Shown here: piece after piece, positions 25,625-33,210 of the stretch
Position numbering within the stretch: the first letter of the stretch is position 1
How the letters are laid out: every line of letters begins with the position of its first letter
From: Streptomyces musisoli
Lineage (GTDB): Bacteria; Actinomycetota; Actinomycetes; Streptomycetales; Streptomycetaceae
Reading direction: 5' to 3'
Length of the DNA: 64,000 bases
NCBI RefSeq assembly: GCF_016741855.1
Contig: NZ_JAERRH010000005.1
Location: 62,001 to 126,000, forward strand
The notes under the pieces: model-generated
What the model was told of the DNA's origin: nothing
Seen by the model: only the letters and a program-made list of their open reading frames with translations
Database searches by the model: none
Program-made: the position numbers and the translations under genes

Positions 25625-26884
25625 ATGAACCACACTGCGCGGACCCGCACCGTCGTCAGCTGCACCCTGCTGGTGACCGCCCTCGGTGCGGGCGTCACCG
25701 CTTGCGGTTCGGACGGCAACCCCCTGTCGGCCAGGCCGTACGACGCAGCGGACCTGATCTCCTTCAACGGCCCCACCGAGGGGAAGCGGGCCGACCCGGA
25801 CAAGCCCCTGGAGGTCACCGCGAACAGCGGTGAGGGCCGCATCACGGACGTCACCGCCCAGGACTCCACAGGGCGTCATGTGACGGGCGAACTCGCCGCC
25901 GACGGCAGCCGCTGGCACAGCACCTCCCCGCTGGCCGCCAATGCCCATTACACGGTCACGGTGAGCACCGAGGACGAGGACGGCGCACCCGGCCGCATGG
26001 TCCTCACCTTCGACACCAGCAAGCCCACCAGCAGGAAACGCCTGGGCGTCACGTTCGGGCCGGGCACGGGCACGTACGGCGTCGGCCAGCCCGTCACGGC
26101 CCAACTCGACCAGGAGATCAAGGACAAGGCGCAGCGCGCCGTCGTGGAGCGTGCCCTGAGGGTGGACTCCGTGCCGGCCGTGCAGGGCTCCTGGTACTGG
26201 GTGAGCAACAAGGAACTCCACTACCGCCCCAAGGACTACTGGCCCGCCCACGCCACGATCCAGGTGCACAGCAACCTGGACGGCCTCAGGATCAACGACC
26301 GGCTGTGGGGCGGGAAGTCCAAGGCGCTCAGGCTCACCATCGGCGACCGGGTCGAGGTCGTCACGGACGCCGCCGCGCACCAGCTCACGTACTTCAAGAA
26401 CGGCCGGCAGGTCGAGCAGATCCCGGTCACCACCGGCAAGGCCGGCTTCGAGACCCGCAACGGTGTCAAGGTCGTACTGGAGAAGCAGTACTTCGTACGG
26501 ATGCGCGGCACCACCGTCGGCATCGCCGAGGGCAGTTCCGACTCCTACGACCTGCCGGTGTACTACGCCACCCGGGTCACCTGGTCCGGCGAGTACGTCC
26601 ACGCGGCGCCCTGGTCCGTCGGCTCCCAGGGGTACGAGAACGTCAGCCACGGCTGCACCGGGATGAGCACGTCCAACGCCGAGTGGTTCTTCGACAACAT
26701 CCGGGCCGGCGACATCGTCAAGGTCGTCAACTCCAACGGCGACCCCATGGAGCCCTTCGGCAACGGCTTCGGCGACTGGAACGTCGACTGGACGAAGTGG
26801 CGCACGGGCAGCGCCCTGACCGGCGGCACCCCGGACGGCCCGGCGCCCGGGAACGCGGTACGCCTCCAGCCGACGGCCGTGTGA
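25625..26884 (+). CDS. L,D-transpeptidase (YkuD domain) lipoprotein with Ig-like domains
   Basis: This enzyme makes 3-3 cross-links in peptidoglycan outside the membrane. The signal peptide ends in a lipobox (GAGVTAC). Two Ig-like domains span about residues 40-250. The YkuD catalytic domain follows, with HAAPWSVGSQGYENVSHGCTGMS containing the catalytic His and Cys (SHGCxGM). The Trp-rich tail (GDWNVDWTKW) is typical of the mycobacterial LdtMt2 class. Length is 419 aa. There is no Shine-Dalgarno; TAGCGT ends 6 nt before the ATG, so the mRNA may be leaderless. It lies between the two halves of the cytochrome oxidase genes, a position worth noting. Confidence 0.94.
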   Translation: MNHTARTRTVVSCTLLVTALGAGVTACGSDGNPLSARPYDAADLISFNGPTEGKRADPDKPLEVTANSGEGRITDVTAQDSTGRHVTGELAADGSRWHSTSPLAANAHYTVTVSTEDEDGAPGRMVLTFDTSKPTSRKRLGVTFGPGTGTYGVGQPVTAQLDQEIKDKAQRAVVERALRVDSVPAVQGSWYWVSNKELHYRPKDYWPAHATIQVHSNLDGLRINDRLWGGKSKALRLTIGDRVEVVTDAAAHQLTYFKNGRQVEQIPVTTGKAGFETRNGVKVVLEKQYFVRMRGTTVGIAEGSSDSYDLPVYYATRVTWSGEYVHAAPWSVGSQGYENVSHGCTGMSTSNAEWFFDNIRAGDIVKVVNSNGDPMEPFGNGFGDWNVDWTKWRTGSALTGGTPDGPAPGNAVRLQPTAV

Positions 26885-26893
26885 CCCACGTGA

Positions 26894-26959
26894 AGGGGCG
26901 CGGGCGGCCGCGCGAGGAGCCGCGTCGAACCGGCAGCCGCGCACGACCCGCGCGCCCCT
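26894..26959. terminator. Inverted repeat between L,D-transpeptidase and receiver-like gene
   Basis: AGGGGCGCG (26894-26902) pairs with CGCGCCCCT (26951-26959), with further imperfect GC-rich pairing inside (GGCGGCCGCGC, GCCGCGCAC). The layout resembles the repeat at 56227-56296. It probably terminates both convergent genes. Confidence 0.55.
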
Positions 26960-26964
26960 CCCCG

Positions 26965-27366
26965 CTAGGCGCTCAGCAGCCTCTTGCGGCGCAGCAGAGA
27001 GGCCAGGGCGGAGGCGAACTCCACCGGGTCCACCGGCAGCGTCACGGCGGCGTCGGCGCGGCTCCACGTGGCCAGCCACGCGTCCTGCGGCCGGCCCATC
27101 AGGAGCAGCACGGGCGGGCAGTTGAACACCTCGTCCTTGATCTGCCGGCACACCCCCATGCCGCCCATCGGCACGGCCTCACCGTCCAGCACGCAGACGT
27201 CGATGCCCCCCTTGTCCAGCTCCCGCAGCACCGCCTCGGGAGTCGCGCACTCCAGGAACTCCACCAGGGGGACGTCCGGAGCGGGCCGGCGCCCGGCGGC
27301 CAGCCGCACTTGCTCGCGGGTGTTGGAGTCGTCGCTGTAGACCAGCACCGTGGCGGTCGGCTGCAT
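26965..27366 (-). CDS. Response-regulator receiver-like protein without output domain
   Basis: The 133-residue protein looks like a lone CheY-like receiver: TATVLVYSDDSNTREQV (acidic pocket), GIDVCVLDGEAVPMGGMGVCRQIKD (Asp at the phospho-acceptor place) and PPVLLLMGRPQDAW. The switch Thr/Ser and the conserved Lys-Pro near the end are not present in their usual form (AAVTLPVDPVEFASAL), so phosphorylation signalling may be altered or lost. A textbook GGAGGAAC site precedes the ATG. It is divergent from ctaE and convergent with the transpeptidase; no kinase is adjacent. I know of no assigned function. Confidence 0.8.
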   Translation of the reverse strand: MQPTATVLVYSDDSNTREQVRLAAGRRPAPDVPLVEFLECATPEAVLRELDKGGIDVCVLDGEAVPMGGMGVCRQIKDEVFNCPPVLLLMGRPQDAWLATWSRADAAVTLPVDPVEFASALASLLRRKRLLSA

Positions 27367-27509
27367 TGTTCCTCCGGGACGTCGGCGTCGTACGGACGGG
27401 ACGGACAGGGCCGTTTGGGCGGATGTTACTCCCATGAACACCACGTCAGCACCGGTTCGGCGGGCGGCAACACTCCGAACGGCACCCCCCGGAGTGAGCG
27501 CGAGATAAG

Positions 27510-27530
27510 CGACCGACATAATGTCGGTCG
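27510..27530. promoter_or_regulatory. Perfect palindrome over the ctaE start codon
   Basis: CGACCGACAT (27510-27519), one A, and ATGTCGGTCG (27521-27530) form 10-bp perfect arms. The right arm begins with the ATG of ctaE. It could be an operator at the start of ctaE-qcrCAB or an mRNA hairpin hiding the start. If translation instead begins at GTG 27530, TAATGT inside the palindrome (27519-27524) would be the -10. Confidence 0.6.
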
Positions 27531-28141
27531 TGGCGACAGCAACGACAGTAGAAACCGGGCACGCGCACCCGTCGGTCAACCGGCCGAACCTCACCAGCGT
27601 CGGAACCATCATCTGGCTGAGTTCCGAGCTGATGTTCTTCGCGGCCCTCTTCGCGATGTACTTCACCCTCCGGTCGGTGACCGGACCGGCTCACTGGAAG
27701 GAGATGGCGGAGGCGCTCAATGTGCCCTTCTCCGCCACGAACACCACGATCCTGGTGCTCTCCTCCCTCACCTGCCAGCTCGGCGTCTTCGCGGCCGAGC
27801 GCGGCGACGTGAAGAAGCTCCGTGGCTGGTTCATCCTCACCTTCATCATGGGTGCGATCTTCATCGGCGGTCAGATCTACGAGTACACGGAGCTGGTGAA
27901 GAAGGACGGCATCTCGCTGTCCTCCGACCCGTACGGCTCGGTGTTCTACCTGACCACCGGCTTCCACGGCCTGCACGTGACGGGCGGTCTCATCGCCTTC
28001 CTGCTGGTCCTCGGCCGTACCTACATGGCCAAGAGGTTCACGCACGAGCAGGCGACCGCCGCCATCGTCGTGTCCTACTACTGGCACTTCGTCGATGTCG
28101 TCTGGATCGGCCTCTTCGCCACGATCTACCTGATCAAGTAG
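27521..28141 (+). CDS. ctaE: Cytochrome c oxidase subunit III
   Basis: CtaE is the third core subunit of the aa3 oxidase, a membrane protein with five helices in the actinobacterial form. Length is 206 aa. Diagnostic sequences are VGTIIWLSSELMFFAALFAMYF, CQLGVFAAERGD, GQIYEYTELV, YGSVFYLTTGFHGLHVTGGLIAF and VVSYYWHFVDVVWIGLF. The ATG at 27521 lacks a ribosome site and lies in a palindrome; GTG 27530 is an alternative that removes three residues. It starts the ctaE-qcrC-qcrA-qcrB operon and is separate from ctaCDF, as in Mycobacterium. Confidence 0.97.
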   Translation: MSVVATATTVETGHAHPSVNRPNLTSVGTIIWLSSELMFFAALFAMYFTLRSVTGPAHWKEMAEALNVPFSATNTTILVLSSLTCQLGVFAAERGDVKKLRGWFILTFIMGAIFIGGQIYEYTELVKKDGISLSSDPYGSVFYLTTGFHGLHVTGGLIAFLLVLGRTYMAKRFTHEQATAAIVVSYYWHFVDVVWIGLFATIYLIK

Positions 28142-28203
28142 CCGGGACCGCTCCCGCACATCCAGAAGCACCGACGCAGAAGATCCTGACACCGGGGTAA
28201 TCC

Positions 28204-29016
28204 GTGAAAAAGCTCTCCGCACGACGACGCCATCCGCTGGCGGCGGTCGTCGTCCTACTCCTCGCGCTGGCGGCCACTGGGGGGCTGTACGCCGCGTTCG
28301 CGCCCGCGGGCAAGGCGCAGGCCGATGAAACCTCCCAGTCCCTGACCATCAAGGAGGGCAAGAAGCTCTACCAGGTCGGCTGCGCCAGCTGCCACGGCAC
28401 CGGTGGCCAGGGCTCCTCCGACGGCCCGAGCCTCGTCGGCGTGGGTGCCGCCGCCGTCGACTTCCAGGTCGGCACCGGCCGTATGCCCGCCGCCACCTCG
28501 CAGGGCGCCCAGGTCCCGCGCAAGAAGATCATCTACACGCAGGCCCAGATCGACCAGCTCGCCGCGTACGTCGCGTCGCTGGGTGCCGGTCCGAGCGTGC
28601 CCACCAAGCAGCAGTACGGTCCGGAAGGCGCGGACATCGCCAAGGGCGGCGAGCTGTTCCGCACCAACTGCGCGCAGTGCCACAACTTCACCGGCAAGGG
28701 CGGCGCCCTGACCAAGGGCAAGTACGCACCGAGCCTTGAGGGTGTCGCTCCGAAGCACATCTACGAGGCCATGCAGACGGGCCCGCAGAACATGCCGTCC
28801 TTCCCCGACACCACGATGTCGGAGAAGAACAAGAAGGACATCATCGCGTACCTGAACGCGGTCGACGGCAGCAAGACGGAGAACCCCGGCGGCCTGGAGC
28901 TGGGCGGCCTCGGGCCGGTCAGTGAGGGCCTGTTCGCCTGGATCTTCGGTCTCGGCGCGCTGATCGCGGTCGCCGTCTGGGTCGCCGCTCGGACCGCAAA
29001 GGCCAAGAAGTCATGA
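28204..29016 (+). CDS. qcrC: Cytochrome bc1 complex dihaem cytochrome c subunit
   Basis: QcrC is the dihaem cytochrome cc that passes electrons from the Rieske protein directly to CtaC; no soluble cytochrome c is needed. Two CxxCH haem sites are visible: CASCH (about residue 60) and CAQCH (about 157). A signal-anchor helix starts the protein (PLAAVVVLLLALAATGGLYAAF), and a C-terminal helix holds it in the membrane (GLFAWIFGLGALIAVAVWV). Length is 270 aa. The GTG start follows a GGGG-rich site. The stop overlaps the qcrA ATG. Confidence 0.97.
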   Translation: MKKLSARRRHPLAAVVVLLLALAATGGLYAAFAPAGKAQADETSQSLTIKEGKKLYQVGCASCHGTGGQGSSDGPSLVGVGAAAVDFQVGTGRMPAATSQGAQVPRKKIIYTQAQIDQLAAYVASLGAGPSVPTKQQYGPEGADIAKGGELFRTNCAQCHNFTGKGGALTKGKYAPSLEGVAPKHIYEAMQTGPQNMPSFPDTTMSEKNKKDIIAYLNAVDGSKTENPGGLELGGLGPVSEGLFAWIFGLGALIAVAVWVAARTAKAKKS

Positions 29017-30071
29017 GTAGCCAAGACATTCCAGAAGAGAACCTGCCCGCAGAGCAGGACCACGCCCACGGCGCGGTAGGGATCGCGGACGAGGAGAACC
29101 CGTTCGCCGACCCGGGGCTGCCGCCGCACGAGCACCGGATCCAGGACGTCGACGAGCGGGCCGCCAGGCGGTCCGAGCGCATGGTCGCCCTGCTGTTCAC
29201 GGTGTCGATGCTGGCCACCATCGCCTTCATCGTCGCGTACCTGGTGATCCCGAACGACAAGTCGATCTTCGTCTTCCCGATCGGGCACCTCAGCGCGATG
29301 AACTTCACGCTGGGTATCACCCTCGGCGTGGCGCTGTTCTGCATCGGCGCGGGCGCGGTCCACTGGGCCCGCACCCTGATGTCCGATGTGGAGGTCGCCG
29401 ACGACCGTCACCCGATCGAGGCCTCTCCCGAGGTCCGGGCGAAGGTCCACGCGGACTTCCGCGAGGGTGCCAAGGAGTCGGCGCTCGGCCGCCGCAAGCT
29501 GATCCGCAACACCATGTTCGGTGCGCTGGCCCTGGTGCCGCTCTCCGGTGTCATGCTGCTCGGCGGTCTCGGCCCGGCGCCGGGCACCAAGCTCCGCCAC
29601 ACGATGTGGACCAAGGGCAAGCGCCTGGTCAACATGAACACGAACGAGCCGCTGCGTCCCGAGGACGTCGCGGTGGGTTCGCTGACCTTCGCCATGCCCG
29701 ACGGCCTGGAGGAGCACGACGAGGAATTCCAGACGGAGATCGCCAAGGCCGCGCTGATGATCGTCCGGCTCCAGCCGGACAACATCAAGGACAAGCGCGA
29801 GCTCGACTGGTCGCACCAGGGCATCGTCGCCTTCTCGAAGATCTGCACCCACGTCGGCTGCCCGATCTCGCTGTACGAGCAGCAGACGCACCACGTGCTG
29901 TGCCCGTGCCACCAGTCCACCTTCGACCTCTCCGACGGCGCCCGAGTGATCTTCGGCCCCGCCGGCCACGCCCTGCCGCAGCTGCGCATCGGCGTGGACA
30001 GTGAGGGTTACCTCCAGGCGCTCGGCGACTTCGAGGAGCCCGTCGGTCCTGCATTCTGGGAGCGCGGATGA
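29013..30071 (+). CDS. qcrA: Cytochrome bc1 complex Rieske iron-sulfur subunit
   Basis: This protein carries the high-potential [2Fe-2S] cluster that oxidises menaquinol. The Rieske boxes are CTHVGCP and CPCHQSTFD (about residues 290 and 310). The actinobacterial form has an acidic N-terminal region of ~50 residues and three membrane helices (MVALLFTVSMLATIAFIVAYLVI; MNFTLGITLGVALFCIGAGAV; NTMFGALALVPLSGVMLLG). Length is 352 aa. It overlaps qcrC and qcrB by ATGA, showing tight translational coupling. Confidence 0.97.
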   Translation: MSSQDIPEENLPAEQDHAHGAVGIADEENPFADPGLPPHEHRIQDVDERAARRSERMVALLFTVSMLATIAFIVAYLVIPNDKSIFVFPIGHLSAMNFTLGITLGVALFCIGAGAVHWARTLMSDVEVADDRHPIEASPEVRAKVHADFREGAKESALGRRKLIRNTMFGALALVPLSGVMLLGGLGPAPGTKLRHTMWTKGKRLVNMNTNEPLRPEDVAVGSLTFAMPDGLEEHDEEFQTEIAKAALMIVRLQPDNIKDKRELDWSHQGIVAFSKICTHVGCPISLYEQQTHHVLCPCHQSTFDLSDGARVIFGPAGHALPQLRIGVDSEGYLQALGDFEEPVGPAFWERG

Positions 30072-31705
30072 GTACTTCAGAGAACGAGACCTCCCGCTCC
30101 CGCGGGAAGGCCCCGGCCGGCGAGCGGATCGCCGACTGGGCCGACGGCCGGCTCGGGATCTACTCCCTGGCCAAGGCCAACATGCGCAAGATCTTCCCCG
30201 ACCACTGGTCGTTCATGTTGGGCGAAGTGTGCATGTACAGCTTCATCATCATCATCCTGACGGGTGTCTATCTGACGCTGTTCTTCCACCCGTCGATGAA
30301 CGAGGTGGAGTACCACGGCAGCTACGTCCCGCTCCAGGGACAGCTGATGTCCGAGGCGTTCAGCTCGACCCTGCACATCTCCTTCGACGTGCGCGGTGGT
30401 CTGCTGATCCGGCAGATCCACCACTGGGCCGCGCTGATCTTCCTCGCCGGCATGTTCGTGCACATGATGCGCGTGTTCTTCACCGGCGCGTTCCGCAAGC
30501 CGCGTGAGATCAACTGGCTGTTCGGCTTCCTGCTGTTCGTCCTCGGCATGTTCACCGGCTTCACCGGTTACTCGCTCCCGGACGACCTGCTCTCCGGCAC
30601 CGGTGTCCGCTTCATGGAGGGCGCGATCCTGTCCGTGCCGATCATCGGCACGTACCTGTCGTTCTTCCTGTTCGGCGGAGAGTTCCCCGGCCACGACTTC
30701 GTCGCCCGGTTCTACTCGATCCACATCCTGCTGCTGCCGGGCATCATGCTCGGCCTGATGGTGGCGCACCTGATCCTGGTCTTCTACCACAAGCACACGC
30801 AGTTCGCGGGTCCCGGAAAGAGCGAGAAGAACGTCGTCGGCATGCCGCTGCTGCCGGTGTACATGGCGAAGGCCGGAGGCTTCTTCTTCCTGGTCTTCGG
30901 TGTCATCGCGGCCATCGCGGCGGTCGCCCAGATCAACCCGATCTGGGCCATGGGCCCCTACCGTCCGGACCAGGTGTCCACCGGCGCCCAGCCCGACTGG
31001 TACATGGGCTTCGCCGAGGGTCTGATCCGCTTCATGCCGGGCTGGGAGATCAACTTCTGGGGTCACACGCTCGTCCTGGGCGTGTTCATCCCGCTGGTGC
31101 TCTTCCCGCTGGTCCTGGCCGTGATCGCGGTCTACCCGTTCATCGAGTCCTGGGTCACCGGCGACAAGCGCGAGCACCACATCCTGGACCGCCCGCGCAA
31201 CGCCCCGACCCGTACCGCGTTCGGTGTCGCCTGGGTGACGATCTACATGATCACCCTGGTCGGCGGCGGCAACGACCTGTGGGCCACGCACTTCCACCTG
31301 TCGATCAACGCCGTCACCTGGTTCGTGCGGATCTTCTTCTTCGCCGGCCCGGTCATCGCGTTCATCCTGACCAAGCGGATCTGCCTGGGTCTCCAGCGCC
31401 GGGACCACGACAAGGTGCTGCACGGTCGCGAGACGGGCATCATCAAGCGGCTGCCGCACGGTGAGTTCATCGAGGTGCACGAGCCGCTCAGCCAGGAGCA
31501 GCTGCACACCCTCACGGCCCACCACCAGTACGAGCCGGCCGAGATCGGCCCGACGGTCGACGAGAACGGTGTCGAGCGCAAGGTGCCGGCCTCGGAGAAG
31601 CTGCGGGCCAAGCTGTCCAACGCCTACTACGGCGAGGACAGCCAGATCCCGAAGCCGACCGTCGAGGAATACAAGGAGATCACGAGCGGCCACGGCCACC
31701 ACTGA
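30068..31705 (+). CDS. qcrB: Cytochrome bc1 complex cytochrome b subunit
   Basis: QcrB binds two b haems and the quinol sites. The 545-residue protein has helices with LLIRQIHHWAALIFLAGMFVHMMRVFFTGAFRKPREINW (first His pair), GYSLPDDLLSGTG and FYSIHILLLPGIMLGLMVAHLILVFYHKHTQ (second pair). The PEWY-type motif is replaced by PDWYMGF, as in actinobacteria. A ~120-residue cytoplasmic tail follows the last helix (KRLPHGEFIEVHEPLSQEQL), also typical of the group. The terminator at 31728 closes the ctaE-qcrCAB operon. Confidence 0.98.
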   Translation: MSTSENETSRSRGKAPAGERIADWADGRLGIYSLAKANMRKIFPDHWSFMLGEVCMYSFIIIILTGVYLTLFFHPSMNEVEYHGSYVPLQGQLMSEAFSSTLHISFDVRGGLLIRQIHHWAALIFLAGMFVHMMRVFFTGAFRKPREINWLFGFLLFVLGMFTGFTGYSLPDDLLSGTGVRFMEGAILSVPIIGTYLSFFLFGGEFPGHDFVARFYSIHILLLPGIMLGLMVAHLILVFYHKHTQFAGPGKSEKNVVGMPLLPVYMAKAGGFFFLVFGVIAAIAAVAQINPIWAMGPYRPDQVSTGAQPDWYMGFAEGLIRFMPGWEINFWGHTLVLGVFIPLVLFPLVLAVIAVYPFIESWVTGDKREHHILDRPRNAPTRTAFGVAWVTIYMITLVGGGNDLWATHFHLSINAVTWFVRIFFFAGPVIAFILTKRICLGLQRRDHDKVLHGRETGIIKRLPHGEFIEVHEPLSQEQLHTLTAHHQYEPAEIGPTVDENGVERKVPASEKLRAKLSNAYYGEDSQIPKPTVEEYKEITSGHGHH

Positions 31706-31727
31706 TCCCCGCGTCGCCACGCCACGC

Positions 31728-31764
31728 CGAAGGGCCCCGTCCGCACCCCGGACGGGGCCCTTCG
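31728..31764 (+). terminator. Hairpin terminator after qcrB
   Basis: CGAAGGGCCCCGTCCG (31728-31743) and CGGACGGGGCCCTTCG (31749-31764) are perfectly complementary around CACCC. A TAGGGT -10-like element for trpD follows shortly afterwards. Confidence 0.9.
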
Positions 31765-31826
31765 CCATGCCCCGGGCTGGATAGGGTGGTGTACGACGTT
31801 TCAGGACTGTCTACGAGGAGCGGCTG

Positions 31827-32891
31827 ATGAGCGCTGTGACCCCCGCTGGAGGCGACACCGCGGCGGGCCGCTCCTGGCCCGTCCTGCTGAACGGTCTGCT
31901 GGACGGCCGCAATCTGTCCGCCGACGACACCGCCTGGGCGATGGACCTGATCATGCGCGGGGAGGCGACCGACGCGCAGATCGCCGGTTTCATGGTGGCG
32001 CTGCGGGCCAAGGGCGAGACGGTCGAGGAGATCACCGGGCTCGTGCGGACGATGTACGCCCACGCGAACGTGATCGAGGTGCCCGGCCCGGCCGTCGACA
32101 TCGTCGGCACCGGCGGCGACGGCGCCAAGACGGTGAACATCTCCACCATGTCCTCGATCGTCGTCGCGGGCACGGGCGCGAAGGTCGTCAAGCACGGCAA
32201 CCGTGCCGCGTCCTCCGCCTCCGGCTCCTCCGACGTGCTGGAGAAGCTCGGGATCAACCTGAACCTGACCCCGCGGCGGGTCGCCGAGGTCGCCGAGGAA
32301 GCCGGCATCACCATCTGCTTCGCGGTGCGGTTCCACCCGTCCCTGCGTCATGTCGCCGCGGCGCGCTCCCAGTTGGGCATCCGGACCACCTTCAACGTGC
32401 TCGGTCCGCTGACCAACCCGGCCCAGGTGCGGTCGCAGGCCGTCGGTGTGGCCGACCCCCGCATGGCGCCGATCGTGGCCGGCGTGCTCGCCGAGCGCGG
32501 CAACTCCTCACTGGTCTTCCGGGGCGACGACGGCCTGGACGAGCTGACCGTCACCGCCACCTCCCGGGTGTGGGTGGTCCGCGACGGCAAGGCGACGGAG
32601 GAGACCTTCGACCCGCGGGACGTCGGCATCGACCTCGTGCCCGTGGAAGCCCTGCGCGGCGCCGACGCGTCCTACAACGCCGAGGTCGCGCGCCGGCTGC
32701 TCGACGGCGAGCAGGGGGCCGTACGGGACGCCGTCCTGCTGAACTCGGCGGCGGCGCTGGTAGCGCTCCGGCCGACGGACGCGCCGCTCGCGGAGCAGAT
32801 CCGCGCGGGCATGGTGAAGGCCGCGGAGTCGATCGACTCGGGCGCGGCCAAGCGCACGCTGGAGCGCTGGGTGGCCGCCAGCAACGCGTGA
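31827..32891 (+). CDS. trpD: Anthranilate phosphoribosyltransferase
   Basis: TrpD joins anthranilate to PRPP in tryptophan synthesis. The protein (354 aa) contains the phosphate-binding VDIVGTGGDGAKTVNISTMSS, the KHGNRAASSASGSSDVLEKLG loop that binds PRPP and anthranilate, and GPLTNPAQVRSQAVGV. A GAGGAG site precedes the ATG. It is not next to other trp genes; only the fused anthranilate synthase at the right end of the window is pathway-related. trpD beside ctaE-qcrCAB is the Mycobacterium arrangement (Rv2192c). Confidence 0.97.
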   Translation: MSAVTPAGGDTAAGRSWPVLLNGLLDGRNLSADDTAWAMDLIMRGEATDAQIAGFMVALRAKGETVEEITGLVRTMYAHANVIEVPGPAVDIVGTGGDGAKTVNISTMSSIVVAGTGAKVVKHGNRAASSASGSSDVLEKLGINLNLTPRRVAEVAEEAGITICFAVRFHPSLRHVAAARSQLGIRTTFNVLGPLTNPAQVRSQAVGVADPRMAPIVAGVLAERGNSSLVFRGDDGLDELTVTATSRVWVVRDGKATEETFDPRDVGIDLVPVEALRGADASYNAEVARRLLDGEQGAVRDAVLLNSAAALVALRPTDAPLAEQIRAGMVKAAESIDSGAAKRTLERWVAASNA

Positions 32892-32902
32892 GCGTACCGG
32901 GA

Positions 32903-32938
32903 GCCGTCCCGCGATCCGGACACGGGTTGCGGGACGGC
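32903..32938 (+). terminator. Hairpin terminator after trpD
   Basis: GCCGTCCCGC (32903-32912) and GCGGGACGGC (32929-32938) pair around a 16-nt loop, directly before the riboswitch promoter region (TTGCGG 32927-32932, TACGTT 32952-32957). Confidence 0.7.
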
Positions 32939-32966
32939 GATCACTTCACGTACGTTCCTGTACCAG

Positions 32967-33083
32967 GTCATGAGTGACAGTCATGAGGCCCCGGCCGACT
33001 GTCCGGCAACCCTCCGTCCGTGGCGGGGTGCCCCGGGTGAAGACCAGGCCGTGCACAGCAAGGTGCCCGGCAAGCGCGGATCC
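32967..33083 (+). promoter_or_regulatory. SAM-IV riboswitch
   Basis: The leader contains GGTCATGAGTGACAGTCATG, GGCCCCGGCCGACTGTCCGG, CAACCCTCC and GGTGCCCCGGGTGAAGACC in the order I know from the actinobacterial SAM-IV class. SAM-IV shares the SAM-I core but has a different peripheral helix and pseudoknot (AGGCCGTGCACAGCAAGGTGC region). It lies 128 bp upstream of a class V aminotransferase gene, which SAM would be expected to turn down. An 8-bp hairpin (GGATCCCT 33078-33085 with AGGGATCC 33095-33102) follows as a possible expression platform. Confidence 0.85.
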
Positions 33084-33122
33084 CTCGCGAACCCAGGGAT
33101 CCTGGTCGTCGAGGAGTCTCCC

Positions 33123-33143
33123 GTGAGCAAGCGAATGCGATAG
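33123..33143 (+). CDS. Candidate leader peptide ORF (VSKRMR) between riboswitch and aminotransferase gene
   Basis: GTG AGC AAG CGA ATG CGA TAG follows a good GAGGAG site (33111-33116) at 6 nt spacing. It would make a six-residue peptide ending Met-Arg. It is 67 nt from the aminotransferase ATG. A T-rich stretch (CCCTTTTTCTCTTCTTC, about 33168-33185) lies between them. The position suggests a translated attenuation or coupling leader under the riboswitch. Whether it is translated is inference. Confidence 0.45.
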   Translation: MSKRMR

Positions 33144-33210
33144 GGCCGCAGAGCCCCGCCTCCGCACACCCTTTTTCTCTTCTTCGCTTTCCTGTCACGG
33201 GAGTTCCGCC

